A stretch of 60,771 nt of DNA from the NCBI GenBank assembly GCA_900540535.1, contig UQGM01000010.1, positions 1 to 60,771 on the forward strand, written 5' to 3'. Made by a program: the position numbers and the translations under genes. The notes under the pieces are model-generated. The model was given only the letters and a program-made list of their open reading frames with translations, had not been told where the DNA came from and made no database searches. Each line of letters starts with the position of its first letter. Within the stretch, counting starts at the first letter, position 1. This DNA comes from an uncultured Oscillospiraceae bacterium. GTDB lineage: Bacteria; Bacillota; Clostridia; Oscillospirales; Acutalibacteraceae. This document shows, in pieces, positions 1-8,899 of this stretch.

Positions 1-652
1 CAGTATAATATTCCCATATTTTTATGTTCTTTTTTGAGGCACGATCTCCCGCAAGAGATGTTATTACGGCGCAAAGGATAAAAACCGCAAGTATGATAAC
101 TGCGAATTTCCAAGAAGTAAGGAAGGATGAATTATCAAATGTCAGAAAACCTTTTATTGCCGGTGAAATGGCAACAATCGAAAACACCAGACCGAAAATT
201 CCGCTTATTATGGAGTGCAGAGAAGCATAAAAGCTGTAAATTATACCACCATTATTCATTACAACTGTTTGACAGTGTTTTAAGGCAACCTGAAAGTCAG
301 GCTTTTCCAAAAGGGCGTAGTCTTTTCCCGTAACAATTTCTGTAAGGATTTTATTTTCAGACAGCTGAATAACTGACATCTGTTTTCTGAATTCCTTTTG
401 CAAAGCTGAATTTACAACAGAAAGAACAAATACGGATACTGCAAGGAAAACAGCGTTCATCATTATTTCCTTTGCAGGCGCTCCAACGGAAAACATTGAA
501 GTAATTTTAGCTGAAAAATAAATAGCTGTAAGCTGCGGCAAAAATGTCGTAAAAGCGTATAAAAGCATTATAGGGATAACTTTTTTATCGGTCTGTTTGA
601 GAACCTTAAAAGCAAAGCGTATATTCATTTTCGTTTCATGTTTTTTACTCAA
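1..652 (-). CDS. ABC exporter half-transporter, membrane domain (3' part cut by window edge)
   Basis: The reading frame runs off the left edge, so only about 217 N-terminal residues are seen. They form several hydrophobic helices with a polar linker, in the order of an ABC exporter membrane domain; the ATPase part would lie beyond the edge. The start is a TTG at 650-652, which overlaps the stop of the upstream exporter gene and sits about 7 nt after a GGAGGTG site. The overlap indicates translational coupling, and the two products probably pair as a heterodimeric exporter. The substrate cannot be told from sequence. A later in-frame ATG near 631 is possible but lacks as good a ribosome site. 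Confidence 0.8.
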   Translation of the reverse strand, partial: MSKKHETKMNIRFAFKVLKQTDKKVIPIMLLYAFTTFLPQLTAIYFSAKITSMFSVGAPAKEIMMNAVFLAVSVFVLSVVNSALQKEFRKQMSVIQLSENKILTEIVTGKDYALLEKPDFQVALKHCQTVVMNNGGIIYSFYASLHSIISGIFGLVFSIVAISPAIKGFLTFDNSSFLTSWKFAVIILAVFILCAVITSLAGDRASKKNIKIWEYYT

Positions 653-2483
653 GGTTTTCACCTCCAGCCGGTTCCTCATTATAATAATAACTCTGCATTG
701 AATACATCTTAAAGTATTCGCCTTTATCTTTCATAAGCTGTTCGTGGCTTCCCTCCTGAACTATGGATCCATTTTTCATAAACAAAATTCTGTCACAGAA
801 AGCTGTACTGGCAAGTCGGTGGGAAATATAAAAGGATGTTTTGCCCTTGGTGATTTCATCGTATTTCATATAAAGCTCATTTTCCGCAATGGGGTCGAGA
901 GCCGCCGTAGGTTCATCGAGAATTATAATTGGTGACTGCTTATAAATAGCTCTGGCACAGAGAAGTTTCTGAGTTTCGCCTCCCGATAAATCAATACCGT
1001 TTTTGTTTATTTCCTTATGGAGCTTCGTTTTCACTCCGTCGGGAAGAGACTCTATTTTCTCTTCAAGTCCTGCAAACTTTATGGATTTTTGAAGCAGTTC
1101 TTCATCTGCTTCATCTTCGGTCATTGTGATATTGCTTTCAATTGACGAAGGCATAGTAAATATATCCTGAAAAACTGCCGAGAAAAGCCTGTATCTGTCT
1201 TCTTTTGCAATTTCCTTTATATTTTTTCCGTTTATAAGTATTCTGCCGCCGGTGGGAGAATAAAGTCCGCAGAGAAGTTTGACGGTAGTCGTTTTACCTG
1301 CGCCGTTAGCACCCACAATTGCAATTTTCTCCCCCGCTCTTATTTTAAAGGAAAGATGTGAGACAGCATCATGAACACCGTCGTAAGAAAAGCTTACATC
1401 GTCAAATTCCACTGTACACTCTTCAGGGAATTTTTCCAGCGGCTTTGCATTACTGAAATCCTCTTCTTTTTCAACACATTTGCGGTAATCGTCAGCATAG
1501 AGATGGTTTAAATAAAGTTCACCATAGGTCTGTGCAACCTGAAAAATCCATGAGTTTGCTCCGCTTATAACCGAATAGTAAAAGGCAAAATCTCCCGCCG
1601 TAAGCCTGCCTTTTGAATAAAGGCTTATGAGAATTGCAAAAACAGATAAATCACGTACAAGGAAAACACCATAAGTCAAAGTATTATAAAGAAAATGCTT
1701 TTTATTTGCGCTGTTTTTGAAGCTTTTGAAGTCACCTATAAGCATATCTATAAGAGGAGTAAACCAGTTTACAACATTGAATATCTTCATATCCTTTGCA
1801 GCTTTTAAATCAGCGCCTTTTCCAGTGGATAGATACCGTGCTTTTCTGGTGGCACTCAAATATTCTCTGCTTTCCTCTATTGATACTTTTTTCGATAAAA
1901 CGCAAAGGATAAAATTAACGGCTGCCGAAAATATGCATACAGCTAAAATCCACGGGTCCGCCAAAGCTACAAGTGCAAAAAATGCCGCTATTCCCGTAAG
2001 GGCAATTATCATTTTCTGAATATTAAAGAGAAACTGCGATAATCCTAAATCTCCGTAAAAAACACTTGCAATCGCCTTATCAAATATTTTTCTCTTTTCA
2101 TAGCTTTCAATGTCTTCATAGTTCACAGAAAGATTTTTTCTGATTATATTTCCTAAAATGGTGTATCTCCACTTTTCACTGTAAGATATAATCTGCATTT
2201 CGTTTTTGTATGTCATGGCTTGAAAAACAATGTTCATGGCTGCAAAAGCGAAAAATGAAATAAGCAGAGTTTTTGCATCTGCATCACCTGTAATGCAGTC
2301 GATTATTATTTTAAGTATGAATGTTGCTGCAAGTTGAGTAAAAACTGCCGGTATTATTCCGTAAACAAAGGTCATTATAAGTTTAACTTTGTTGTCACTG
2401 TTAACATCAAACATCATTTTCAAAAGATATTTGATATTCTGATAAAAAGAATATTTTGTTTTTTCCTTTTCTGATGTTTTCAA
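645..2483 (-). CDS. ABC exporter half-transporter, fused membrane and ATPase domains
   Basis: About 612 residues. The N-terminal half is a six-helix exporter membrane domain. The C-terminal half is a complete nucleotide-binding domain with Walker A (VGANGAGKTT, near residue 400), signature LSGGE, Walker B (IIILDEPTAAL) and the switch histidine in YISHRLAS. I prefer the TTG start at 2483 to the ATG at 2492. The AGAGGAG site lies directly against that ATG but 8-9 nt from the TTG, and the truncated paralog upstream begins at the matching codon (MKTPEKEKTKYSF against LKTSEKEKTKYSF). It overlaps the next exporter gene by 8 bases. A peptide or drug exporter is likely by family; the substrate is unknown. 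Confidence 0.88.
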   Translation of the reverse strand: MKTSEKEKTKYSFYQNIKYLLKMMFDVNSDNKVKLIMTFVYGIIPAVFTQLAATFILKIIIDCITGDADAKTLLISFFAFAAMNIVFQAMTYKNEMQIISYSEKWRYTILGNIIRKNLSVNYEDIESYEKRKIFDKAIASVFYGDLGLSQFLFNIQKMIIALTGIAAFFALVALADPWILAVCIFSAAVNFILCVLSKKVSIEESREYLSATRKARYLSTGKGADLKAAKDMKIFNVVNWFTPLIDMLIGDFKSFKNSANKKHFLYNTLTYGVFLVRDLSVFAILISLYSKGRLTAGDFAFYYSVISGANSWIFQVAQTYGELYLNHLYADDYRKCVEKEEDFSNAKPLEKFPEECTVEFDDVSFSYDGVHDAVSHLSFKIRAGEKIAIVGANGAGKTTTVKLLCGLYSPTGGRILINGKNIKEIAKEDRYRLFSAVFQDIFTMPSSIESNITMTEDEADEELLQKSIKFAGLEEKIESLPDGVKTKLHKEINKNGIDLSGGETQKLLCARAIYKQSPIIILDEPTAALDPIAENELYMKYDEITKGKTSFYISHRLASTAFCDRILFMKNGSIVQEGSHEQLMKDKGEYFKMYSMQSYYYNEEPAGGENLE

Positions 2484-2490
2484 ATTTTCC

Positions 2491-2575
2491 ATCTCCTCTC
2501 GTCTATGATAATACATTATTTTCTCTTTTAAAAGCGGATTTCTGCACGAACAGTATCATACAGCGCACGAATGGT
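2491..2575. repeat. Direct repeat, copy 1 (upstream region of the exporter gene)
   Basis: About 85 bases that recur with few changes 394 bases to the right, at 2885-2969. The block includes the ribosome site and the sequence upstream of each exporter start, so it marks the edge of a tandem duplication. It also contains a GTTCGTGC/ATTCGTGC motif repeated about 20 bases apart on the minus strand. Confidence 0.85.
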
Positions 2576-2578
2576 ATT

Positions 2579-2878
2579 TTAAAGCTTATTTCTTTCGTTC
2601 TCGTATGCCGCAACCCGCAAAAATAAATTCATAGCAGTAAAAACTAAAAATGAAATAAGCACTGTTACTATATCCACCCCGCCTGCAATACAGTCGATTA
2701 TTATCTTAAGTATAAACATCACAGCAAGGAGAATAAAAAGAAAAGACATTATTCCTTTAGCAATTGTCACTGCAAGTTTTCCTTTATTTTCACTGTTAAC
2801 ACCAAACTTTATTTTCAGCATATCTTTAATTCTTCGACAAAAAGAGTATTTTGTTTTTTCTTTTTCCGGAGTTTTCAT
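2579..2878 (-). pseudogene. Truncated duplicate of the exporter membrane domain
   Basis: About 99 residues that closely match the N-terminus of the exporter at 645-2483: the same KEKTKYSF start, the same ILKIIIDCI helix and a similar FxAMN segment. Similarity stops at the residues YENERNKL, followed by a stop codon; the rest of the membrane domain and the whole ATPase are missing. A good GGGAGGAG ribosome site precedes the ATG at 2876-2878, so a short membrane peptide could still be made. I read it as the remnant of a tandem duplication with an internal deletion. A functional small membrane protein is less likely. Confidence 0.75.
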
Positions 2879-2884
2879 TTTTTC

Positions 2885-2969
2885 ATCTCCTCCCAACTGT
2901 GATAATACATCATTTTCCCTTTTAAAAGCGGATTTCTGCACGAATGGTATCATACAGCGCACGAACGGT
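2885..2969. repeat. Direct repeat, copy 2
   Basis: Partner of the repeat at 2491-2575, lying upstream of the truncated exporter fragment. In this copy a longer frame stays open through the repeat, while copy 1 has a TAG in the same frame. Conservation could therefore reflect either recent duplication or a lost upstream coding end. Confidence 0.85.
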
Positions 2970-3021
2970 TAATTTTACTGTTATTCTCGCCGCTTAAGAT
3001 GATTAAACAGGTTTGAAAAAT

Positions 3022-3056
3022 GAAAAATCCCGGCGGGAATTTTCATTCCTGCCGGG
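3022..3056 (-). terminator. Rho-independent terminator of murE
   Basis: An 11-bp stem (3029-3039 with 3046-3056, one G-U pair) is followed on the minus strand by ATTTTTC. It lies about 20 bases past the murE stop. Confidence 0.85.
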
Positions 3057-3077
3057 TAAAATTTTTATAGCCCTATT

Positions 3078-4547
3078 TTATTTTTCGTTTTTGATCTCTT
3101 CCCAGAGCTCTGTTACAACAACTCTTTCATCAAATGGATACTTTACGCCGTTGATTTCTTCATAATCCCAGTGACCTTTACCGATAAGAAGAATTATATC
3201 TCCCTCTTCAGCCATTTTCATAGCGTGTTTAATAGCGGTTCTGCGGTCAACAATCTCAGTATATTTGCCGGTTGTTCTGTCAAGACCCACTTTGATTTCG
3301 TTGTTTATATCCTCGACCTTTTCAAATCTCGGGCAGTTTGAAGTGAGAATTGTAAAATCAGCCATATTGCCGAGTATCTCACCTGCATCAGCTCTGCGGA
3401 TTTTTGTACGGTTTCCGTCAGAACCGAAAACAGCGATTATACGGTTGGGATTATAAGCCTTAACTGCGGAAATGAGGTTCTGAACGCCTATTCCGTTATG
3501 GGCAAAGTCAAGAAGCACAGTAAAGGGAGCGTCAATTTTAACTCTTTCCGCTCTGCCTCTTATCTCGATTTCTTCAAGAGCTGTGGAAATAACGCTCTTA
3601 TCAATTCCGCACATATGGCAGACACAGGCAGCTGAAAGGGAATCATAAATACTGAATCTTCCGGGAGAACCGACGGTGATTTCGTCCTCATATTTACCCT
3701 TTGTGCTGTATTTTACTCCCATGTATCCGGGCTTCATAACTGTTTCAAAGCTGTCAACAACTATATCGTTGAAATCGCCGAAACCAAACTTTACAATATC
3801 ACAGGTATGTCCCTCAAGAACCTTATCAATCTGAGGATCATCGCCGTTTACAACACCGACTTTACACTGTCTTAAAAGAAGGCTCTTGCAGTGGAGATAC
3901 TCCTCAAGGCTCTTGTGCTCCCAGGGGCTTATATGGTCACGGGAAATATTGAGGAAAATACCGTAATCAAATACAAAGCCTGCAGTTCTGCGAAGCATAA
4001 GGCCCTGTGAGGAAGCTTCCATAACAACATATTTGCAGCCTGCATCATACATTTCCCTAAACAATCTCTGAACCTCATAGGATTCGGGAGTTGTGTTGAT
4101 TGTCTTTTTCTTTTCATCTCCGATAAGGGCGCCGATACTTCCGATAAGACCTGTCTTATAACCTGCCTTTTCGAGAATAGCCTTTATCATATATGTGGTT
4201 GTGGTCTTGCCCTTTGATCCTGTTACACCGATTGTAACAAGCTTTTCGGCAGGATATCCGTAATAAGCCGCTGCCATTTCAGCAAGAGCTGTTCTTGTAT
4301 CATTAGTTTTAATTACTGTAACATTATCCGGAACCTCAACAGCATCTTCGCAAACAATTGCAATTGCGCCTTTTTCTGCTGCTTCACCGGCAAGAGTGTG
4401 GCTGTCAAGCTTGGCACCTTTGATGCATACAAATGCACTGTTCGGCACAAGACGTCTTGTGTCATAAATCACGTCGGATATTTCAATATCCGTACTTCCG
4501 CTGATTACTTCATAGTCAAGCTTAGAAATAAGCTCGCTTAATTTCAT
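3078..4547 (-). CDS. murE: UDP-N-acetylmuramyl-tripeptide synthetase (MurE family)
   Basis: 489 residues, normal for MurE, which adds the third amino acid to UDP-MurNAc-L-Ala-D-Glu in the cytoplasm during peptidoglycan synthesis. Seen: the ATP loop GVTGSKGKTT (107-116), MEASSQGL around the carbamylated-lysine region, and a C-terminal GKGH. The motif that selects the third residue, usually DNPR for meso-diaminopimelate or DNPA for lysine, reads NCPR here. The arginine fits diaminopimelate, but the two residues before the Pro are changed. The start has a GGAATGA ribosome site. The gene stands alone with its own terminator, away from a division and cell wall cluster. It could be a second MurE paralog. 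Confidence 0.92.
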   Translation of the reverse strand: MKLSELISKLDYEVISGSTDIEISDVIYDTRRLVPNSAFVCIKGAKLDSHTLAGEAAEKGAIAIVCEDAVEVPDNVTVIKTNDTRTALAEMAAAYYGYPAEKLVTIGVTGSKGKTTTTYMIKAILEKAGYKTGLIGSIGALIGDEKKKTINTTPESYEVQRLFREMYDAGCKYVVMEASSQGLMLRRTAGFVFDYGIFLNISRDHISPWEHKSLEEYLHCKSLLLRQCKVGVVNGDDPQIDKVLEGHTCDIVKFGFGDFNDIVVDSFETVMKPGYMGVKYSTKGKYEDEITVGSPGRFSIYDSLSAACVCHMCGIDKSVISTALEEIEIRGRAERVKIDAPFTVLLDFAHNGIGVQNLISAVKAYNPNRIIAVFGSDGNRTKIRRADAGEILGNMADFTILTSNCPRFEKVEDINNEIKVGLDRTTGKYTEIVDRRTAIKHAMKMAEEGDIILLIGKGHWDYEEINGVKYPFDERVVVTELWEEIKNEK

Positions 4548-4665
4548 TTTTCATCATTCCTTGTTTATGAAATCGGCACCCTCTTAGGTACAGAAACAGT
4601 TTATCACAAATTCATGGAAAAAACCACTCGAAATGTAAAATCCTTACAAATTATATATTTTTAAC

Positions 4666-4697
4666 ATAAAAACACCGCAGCCGTAAAGCTGCGGTGT
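4666..4697 (-). terminator. Terminator of the adaptor/permease operon
   Basis: A perfect 10-bp stem (4672-4681 with 4688-4697) with a 6-base loop, followed on the minus strand by TTTTTAT. It lies just after the permease stop. Confidence 0.9.
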
Positions 4698-4710
4698 AAA
4701 TATAAACTTA

Positions 4711-5949
4711 TCAGTCTCTGCGAAGAGCCTCGATAGGAGCCATTTTGGCTGCCTTTCGTGCCGGATACATTCCGAAGAATATTCCGATTGCACTTGAAAA
4801 TCCGATTGCTATTACAATTGACATTATGCTTATCTGAAGAGGAATTGCCATTATATATGAAACAAGTTTTGCACCGACAATTCCGATTATGATTCCTATA
4901 ATTCCGCCTATGAGACAGATTATTACGGACTCAGTAAGGAACTGAAGAGAAATAGTTGAAGTCTTTGCGCCGAGAGCTTTTCGTATACCTATCTCCCTTG
5001 TTCTCTCTGTTACGGAAACAAGCATTATATTCATAACACCTATTCCGCCGACCAAAAGAGAGATTGCGCTGACCGCTGCAATAAATGTTGTGAAAACATT
5101 TATAACGGTATTGAGAAGATCAATGTATGTTGCCATATTGGTAACAGCATATACATCACGGTCTTGGTTATTATGGCGGGCCATAAGTACGTTGGAAGCG
5201 GTATTTCCCACTGCATCAAGCTGATTTTCATCTGTTGCGGAAATATAAAGCATTTCATATTTGTCATTTCTTCCCATAAGGGAGGAAACAACGTTGCCGG
5301 GAGCCATAATCATTCCGCCTGAAATACCCATATTTCCTACCATGCTCATACTGCTGAGCTGCTCGGTATCCATGCCGAAACTTCCTGCAACATCGGTAAC
5401 GCCTATAATTTTAAACTTAACAGAACGTCCGCTGACAGTATAAGTGAGATATCTGCCCACGCAGTTTTCTTCACCGAAAAGCTGCTTTGCACTCATAGTA
5501 TCAATAATAGCAACTGCACGCTGCGCATCGTACTCTTCCTGAGTAAAATATCTTCCGTATTTGCAAGGGGTTTTCAGTAGTGAAGCTACATCTGCGTCAC
5601 ATCCAATAGCTGCTCCCATACCAGTGTTGCCTTCAGCGTCAATGCTGCCCATTGAAATTGTAACAGGAGTGACATACTCAACACTTTCAAGATTTCTTAT
5701 AGCCTCAATATCATTATAGTTAATATAATCACTGGAAGTTGCAGCATTGGTTTTTACAGATATACTTACAACGCTTGCACCCATATCCTCTATCATACCG
5801 ATAATATAGTCACGGCCGCCGGTACCTACGGTTATAATTGCTATAACCGACGCAACGCCGATTATTATTCCGAGCATTGTAAGAAGTGAGCGCATCATAT
5901 TAGTGCGGATGCTGAAAACCGCTATTTTTATATTTTCTTTAATATTCAC
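4711..5949 (-). CDS. MacB-like ABC transporter permease (FtsX domain)
   Basis: 412 residues with the MacB/FtsX layout. One N-terminal helix (SLLTMLGIIIGVASVIAII) is followed by a large extracellular MacB periplasmic-core domain of about 220 residues. Three C-terminal helices come after it, with the typical TERTREIGIRKALGA segment between helices 2 and 3. The start is GTG at 5949 after GGAGG. It is the last gene after the adaptor at 5968-7485, with a 19-base gap. MacB-type permeases export peptides, antibiotics or lipids using a separate ATPase in Gram-positives. That ATPase is normally encoded in the same operon but is not present here. Confidence 0.92.
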   Translation of the reverse strand: MNIKENIKIAVFSIRTNMMRSLLTMLGIIIGVASVIAIITVGTGGRDYIIGMIEDMGASVVSISVKTNAATSSDYINYNDIEAIRNLESVEYVTPVTISMGSIDAEGNTGMGAAIGCDADVASLLKTPCKYGRYFTQEEYDAQRAVAIIDTMSAKQLFGEENCVGRYLTYTVSGRSVKFKIIGVTDVAGSFGMDTEQLSSMSMVGNMGISGGMIMAPGNVVSSLMGRNDKYEMLYISATDENQLDAVGNTASNVLMARHNNQDRDVYAVTNMATYIDLLNTVINVFTTFIAAVSAISLLVGGIGVMNIMLVSVTERTREIGIRKALGAKTSTISLQFLTESVIICLIGGIIGIIIGIVGAKLVSYIMAIPLQISIMSIVIAIGFSSAIGIFFGMYPARKAAKMAPIEALRRD

Positions 5950-5967
5950 GGTTTTGCCTCCGTTTTA

Positions 5968-7485
5968 TTATGAATTTTTCTCTACTTTAACCTTTGCTCC
6001 GTCAGTGAGAGTTGAGGGAGGATTCTTTACTACAAATTCGCCTTCCTCAAGACCGGATTCAATCTGATAATATGTGTCATCTGTAGTGCCGAAAGTGATT
6101 TCTCTTACGGAAACAGTTCCTGTCTCACTGTTATATACATATACGCTGCTGGATTTTGAATCGGGAATAAGAGCTTCAACAGGAATTGCGATCTGCTCTT
6201 TTGTCTCGCCGATTTCAACGTCAACATCTACATCGAATCCCTCTATTACACTTTCATCGGGATTTTCAATTGAAACCTTGACCTGGCATCCGGCAGAACT
6301 TGAACCTGTAAGTCCGCTTGTAATGGAGCTTAAATCGAAGGAACCTGATGAACCGGAAGTGGCTGTGGGACTGATATATATAATCTCACCGTCAAAAGTT
6401 CCGCCCATGGTGGTAACAGTGGCTTTCTGACCTACATGAAGCTTAAGTATATCGTATTTGCCTGCAGTAAAGGTTGCCACATACTTTGAAGTATCGGCAA
6501 CAACCATACCTGTCTGTCCAGATCCTGCGCTTCCAAGCATTGAGAGAATGGAATTCATATCCATCTGCATATCTCCGCTTGTAAGCATGGAAAGGAGAGA
6601 TGTCATATCAAATCCGCTGCTCTGTTCATTTCCGAACATCTCACCGGCAGTTACACTTACCTTAGTTACAAGGCCGTCACTTTCAGCTACCCAGCCTTTG
6701 GCGATTACTTCTCTTTTAGCTACGCTCTTATCAAGATCGGCCTTTGCTGTATCAACAGCTATTTTAACAATCTCATCAAAAGAGAGATTGCTCTGTGTTT
6801 TGAAAAGCTCATTCTGAACTTTAAGCTGAAGAAGCTGTGTTTCGCAGTTAATGAGTTTGCTGAGCTTATCGGAAAACTCGCTTACCTTTTCCGCTCCGTC
6901 GTTAATTGTAGGCAGAGACTCCAGAATCTGTGTCAAAACTGCCTGAAGTTCTTCCGGTGACATCTCGGAAATCTTCTTGATTATCTCTTCAATATTGATA
7001 TTGGGAATTTCAGGCAGAGTTCCGCCCATTGATGAAAGTTCTTTCTGAAGCTGTGCTGACTCCTTTTCGAGAGCCGTAATCTGTGAAGACAGATTTTTTA
7101 CCTGCTGCTCAGCGGTAACCTTTCCGTTTACAACTGCATCGTAGGATTCCTTGGCTTTTGAATAAGACTCCTGCTTTTCTGCAATTTCCGCATCTATTGA
7201 GGCAGTGTCAAAAGTAGCAAGGACATCTCCTTTCTTAACCGTATCCCCTTCTTTTACGTTTACGGTTTTAACCATTGTCCCGCTGTACATTGTGTAATTA
7301 GTATCACCGTCTGAAATAATTTCACCGGTTGTATTGAAATGCTGGGACATTGCACGGGGCTTTACCTCTACGAGGTTAACCGCTGTACCGGAATCAGGTA
7401 CAACAAACATAAGGATAAGCAGCACTACCGCCAGCACTCCGGCTATACTGCCTATGATTATCCCGTTCCTTTTCTTTTTGCTCAT
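5968..7485 (-). CDS. Efflux periplasmic-adaptor-like protein (HlyD/MacA family)
   Basis: About 505 residues. An N-terminal signal anchor follows the basic MSKKKR. Then come a lipoyl-like half (VNVKEGDTVKKGDVLATFDT), a coiled-coil region of about 150 residues rich in Glu, Lys, Ser and Gln, a second lipoyl half, beta-barrel segments and a C-terminal domain. This is the MacA/HlyD order. In a Gram-positive it would be membrane-anchored and work with the FtsX-type permease that follows. I place the start at the ATG at 7485 because GGAG lies just before it; an ATG four codons earlier lacks a site. A Gly/Met/Ser-rich insert (SLLSMLTSGDMQMDMNS) interrupts the adaptor and looks lineage-specific. Confidence 0.88.
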   Translation of the reverse strand: MSKKKRNGIIIGSIAGVLAVVLLILMFVVPDSGTAVNLVEVKPRAMSQHFNTTGEIISDGDTNYTMYSGTMVKTVNVKEGDTVKKGDVLATFDTASIDAEIAEKQESYSKAKESYDAVVNGKVTAEQQVKNLSSQITALEKESAQLQKELSSMGGTLPEIPNINIEEIIKKISEMSPEELQAVLTQILESLPTINDGAEKVSEFSDKLSKLINCETQLLQLKVQNELFKTQSNLSFDEIVKIAVDTAKADLDKSVAKREVIAKGWVAESDGLVTKVSVTAGEMFGNEQSSGFDMTSLLSMLTSGDMQMDMNSILSMLGSAGSGQTGMVVADTSKYVATFTAGKYDILKLHVGQKATVTTMGGTFDGEIIYISPTATSGSSGSFDLSSITSGLTGSSSAGCQVKVSIENPDESVIEGFDVDVDVEIGETKEQIAIPVEALIPDSKSSSVYVYNSETGTVSVREITFGTTDDTYYQIESGLEEGEFVVKNPPSTLTDGAKVKVEKNS

Positions 7486-7572
7486 TTTTTTCTCCATTAA
7501 TTAAAACACCACTTTCGTACTACGTTAAACTGATTACAGTTCTACACTAACGTCATGGTATGATTATAAACT

Positions 7573-7599
7573 AAAAAGCCATCATTGTGATGGCTTTTT
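7573..7599 (-). terminator. Terminator of the purine operon
   Basis: A 12-bp perfect stem with a 3-base loop, carrying T-runs on both strands, 19 bases past the purD stop. It closes the leftward purine operon. Confidence 0.9.
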
Positions 7600-7617
7600 A
7601 TATTAACAAATTATGAA

Positions 7618-8880
7618 TTATTTATTACCGATATCAGTGCGATAGTGTGCGCCCTCAAAAGTAATCTTTTCAACTGCTGCATAGGCTTTTTTAAGTGCTT
7701 CTTTAAGGTCTGAGCCCAATGCTGTAACACCTAAAACTCTGCCGCCTGCTGTTTTGAATACTCCGTTTTCAAGAGCTGTTCCCGCATGGAAAACACAAGC
7801 TCCCTCAACCTGTCCGTCAGAATCGAGACCTTTTATCTCAATTCCCTTGGGATATGAGCCGGGATATCCGCCGGAAGCCATTACAACGCAGGCACAAGCC
7901 TCATCGCTCCACTGGATATCGAGGTCGCTGAGATTTTCATCAATTACAGCATCCACAATATCGCAAAGAGGAGTTTTAAGTCTCGGAAGTACAACCTGAG
8001 TTTCAGGATCACCGAAACGTGCATTGTACTCTATTACCTTGGGACCGTCGGCAGTGAGCATAAGTCCGAAATAAAGGCAGCCCTTAAAGGTTCTTCCCTC
8101 TTTGTTCATTGCCTCAATTGTGGGAAGGAAAATTTCCTTCATGCATCTGTCGGCAATTTCGGGAGTGTAATAGGGGTTGGGGCTGATTGTGCCCATTCCG
8201 CCTGTGTTGGGGCCTTTATCTCCGTCGTAAGCTCTCTTGTGGTCCATTGAAGAAACCATAGGCTTTACACATTTACCGTCTGTAAATGCAAGTACGGACA
8301 CTTCTGGTCCTGTTATGAACTCTTCAATTACAACCTTATTACCGGAAGCGCCGAATTTCTTGTCATCCATAATTGTATGAACGGCATCCTCAGCTTCTGC
8401 TTCGTTCTGGGCAATAATAACGCCCTTACCAAGTGCAAGGCCGTCGGCTTTAACTACAACGGGATATTTATTCTGCTCTTTGATATAGCTGAGAGCATCT
8501 TTTGAATTTTCAAAAACTTCATATCCGGCAGTGGGAATTGAATATTTCTTCATAAGATTCTTTGAAAAAACCTTGCTGCTTTCAATAATCGCTGCGTTTG
8601 CACGGGGGCCGAAAGCTCTTATGCCTTCTTTCTCCATTGCGTCAACCATGCCTGCTGCAAGAGGATCGTCGGGAGCTACAAAAACGCAGTCAACTTTTAA
8701 TTCCTTTGCAAGAGAAACCATGCCGTCAATGTCAGTAGCTCCTACTGAGAAGCACTCAGCGTCGCAGGAAATTCCTCCGTTGCCGGGAGCGCAATATACT
8801 TTTTCTACCTTTTCGCTTTCAAGAAGCTTGCGGATAAGGGCGTGTTCACGTCCGCCGCCGCCTACCATAAGTATTTTCAC
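7618..8880 (-). CDS. purD: Phosphoribosylamine-glycine ligase
   Basis: 420 residues, standard length. PurD joins glycine to phosphoribosylamine with ATP, the second step of purine synthesis, in the cytosol. Seen: N-terminal VGGGGREHAL, the ATP-grasp region PVVVKADGLALGKGV, GPEVSVLAFTDG, and IEYNARFGDPETQ with its metal-binding Glu and Asn. The start is GTG at 8880, 9 nt after AAGGAGG. It is the last gene of the purine operon, 19 bases after the transformylase gene, and a terminator follows. Confidence 0.97.
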   Translation of the reverse strand: MKILMVGGGGREHALIRKLLESEKVEKVYCAPGNGGISCDAECFSVGATDIDGMVSLAKELKVDCVFVAPDDPLAAGMVDAMEKEGIRAFGPRANAAIIESSKVFSKNLMKKYSIPTAGYEVFENSKDALSYIKEQNKYPVVVKADGLALGKGVIIAQNEAEAEDAVHTIMDDKKFGASGNKVVIEEFITGPEVSVLAFTDGKCVKPMVSSMDHKRAYDGDKGPNTGGMGTISPNPYYTPEIADRCMKEIFLPTIEAMNKEGRTFKGCLYFGLMLTADGPKVIEYNARFGDPETQVVLPRLKTPLCDIVDAVIDENLSDLDIQWSDEACACVVMASGGYPGSYPKGIEIKGLDSDGQVEGACVFHAGTALENGVFKTAGGRVLGVTALGSDLKEALKKAYAAVEKITFEGAHYRTDIGNK

Positions 8881-8899
8881 GGTAAATAGCCTCCTTTTA

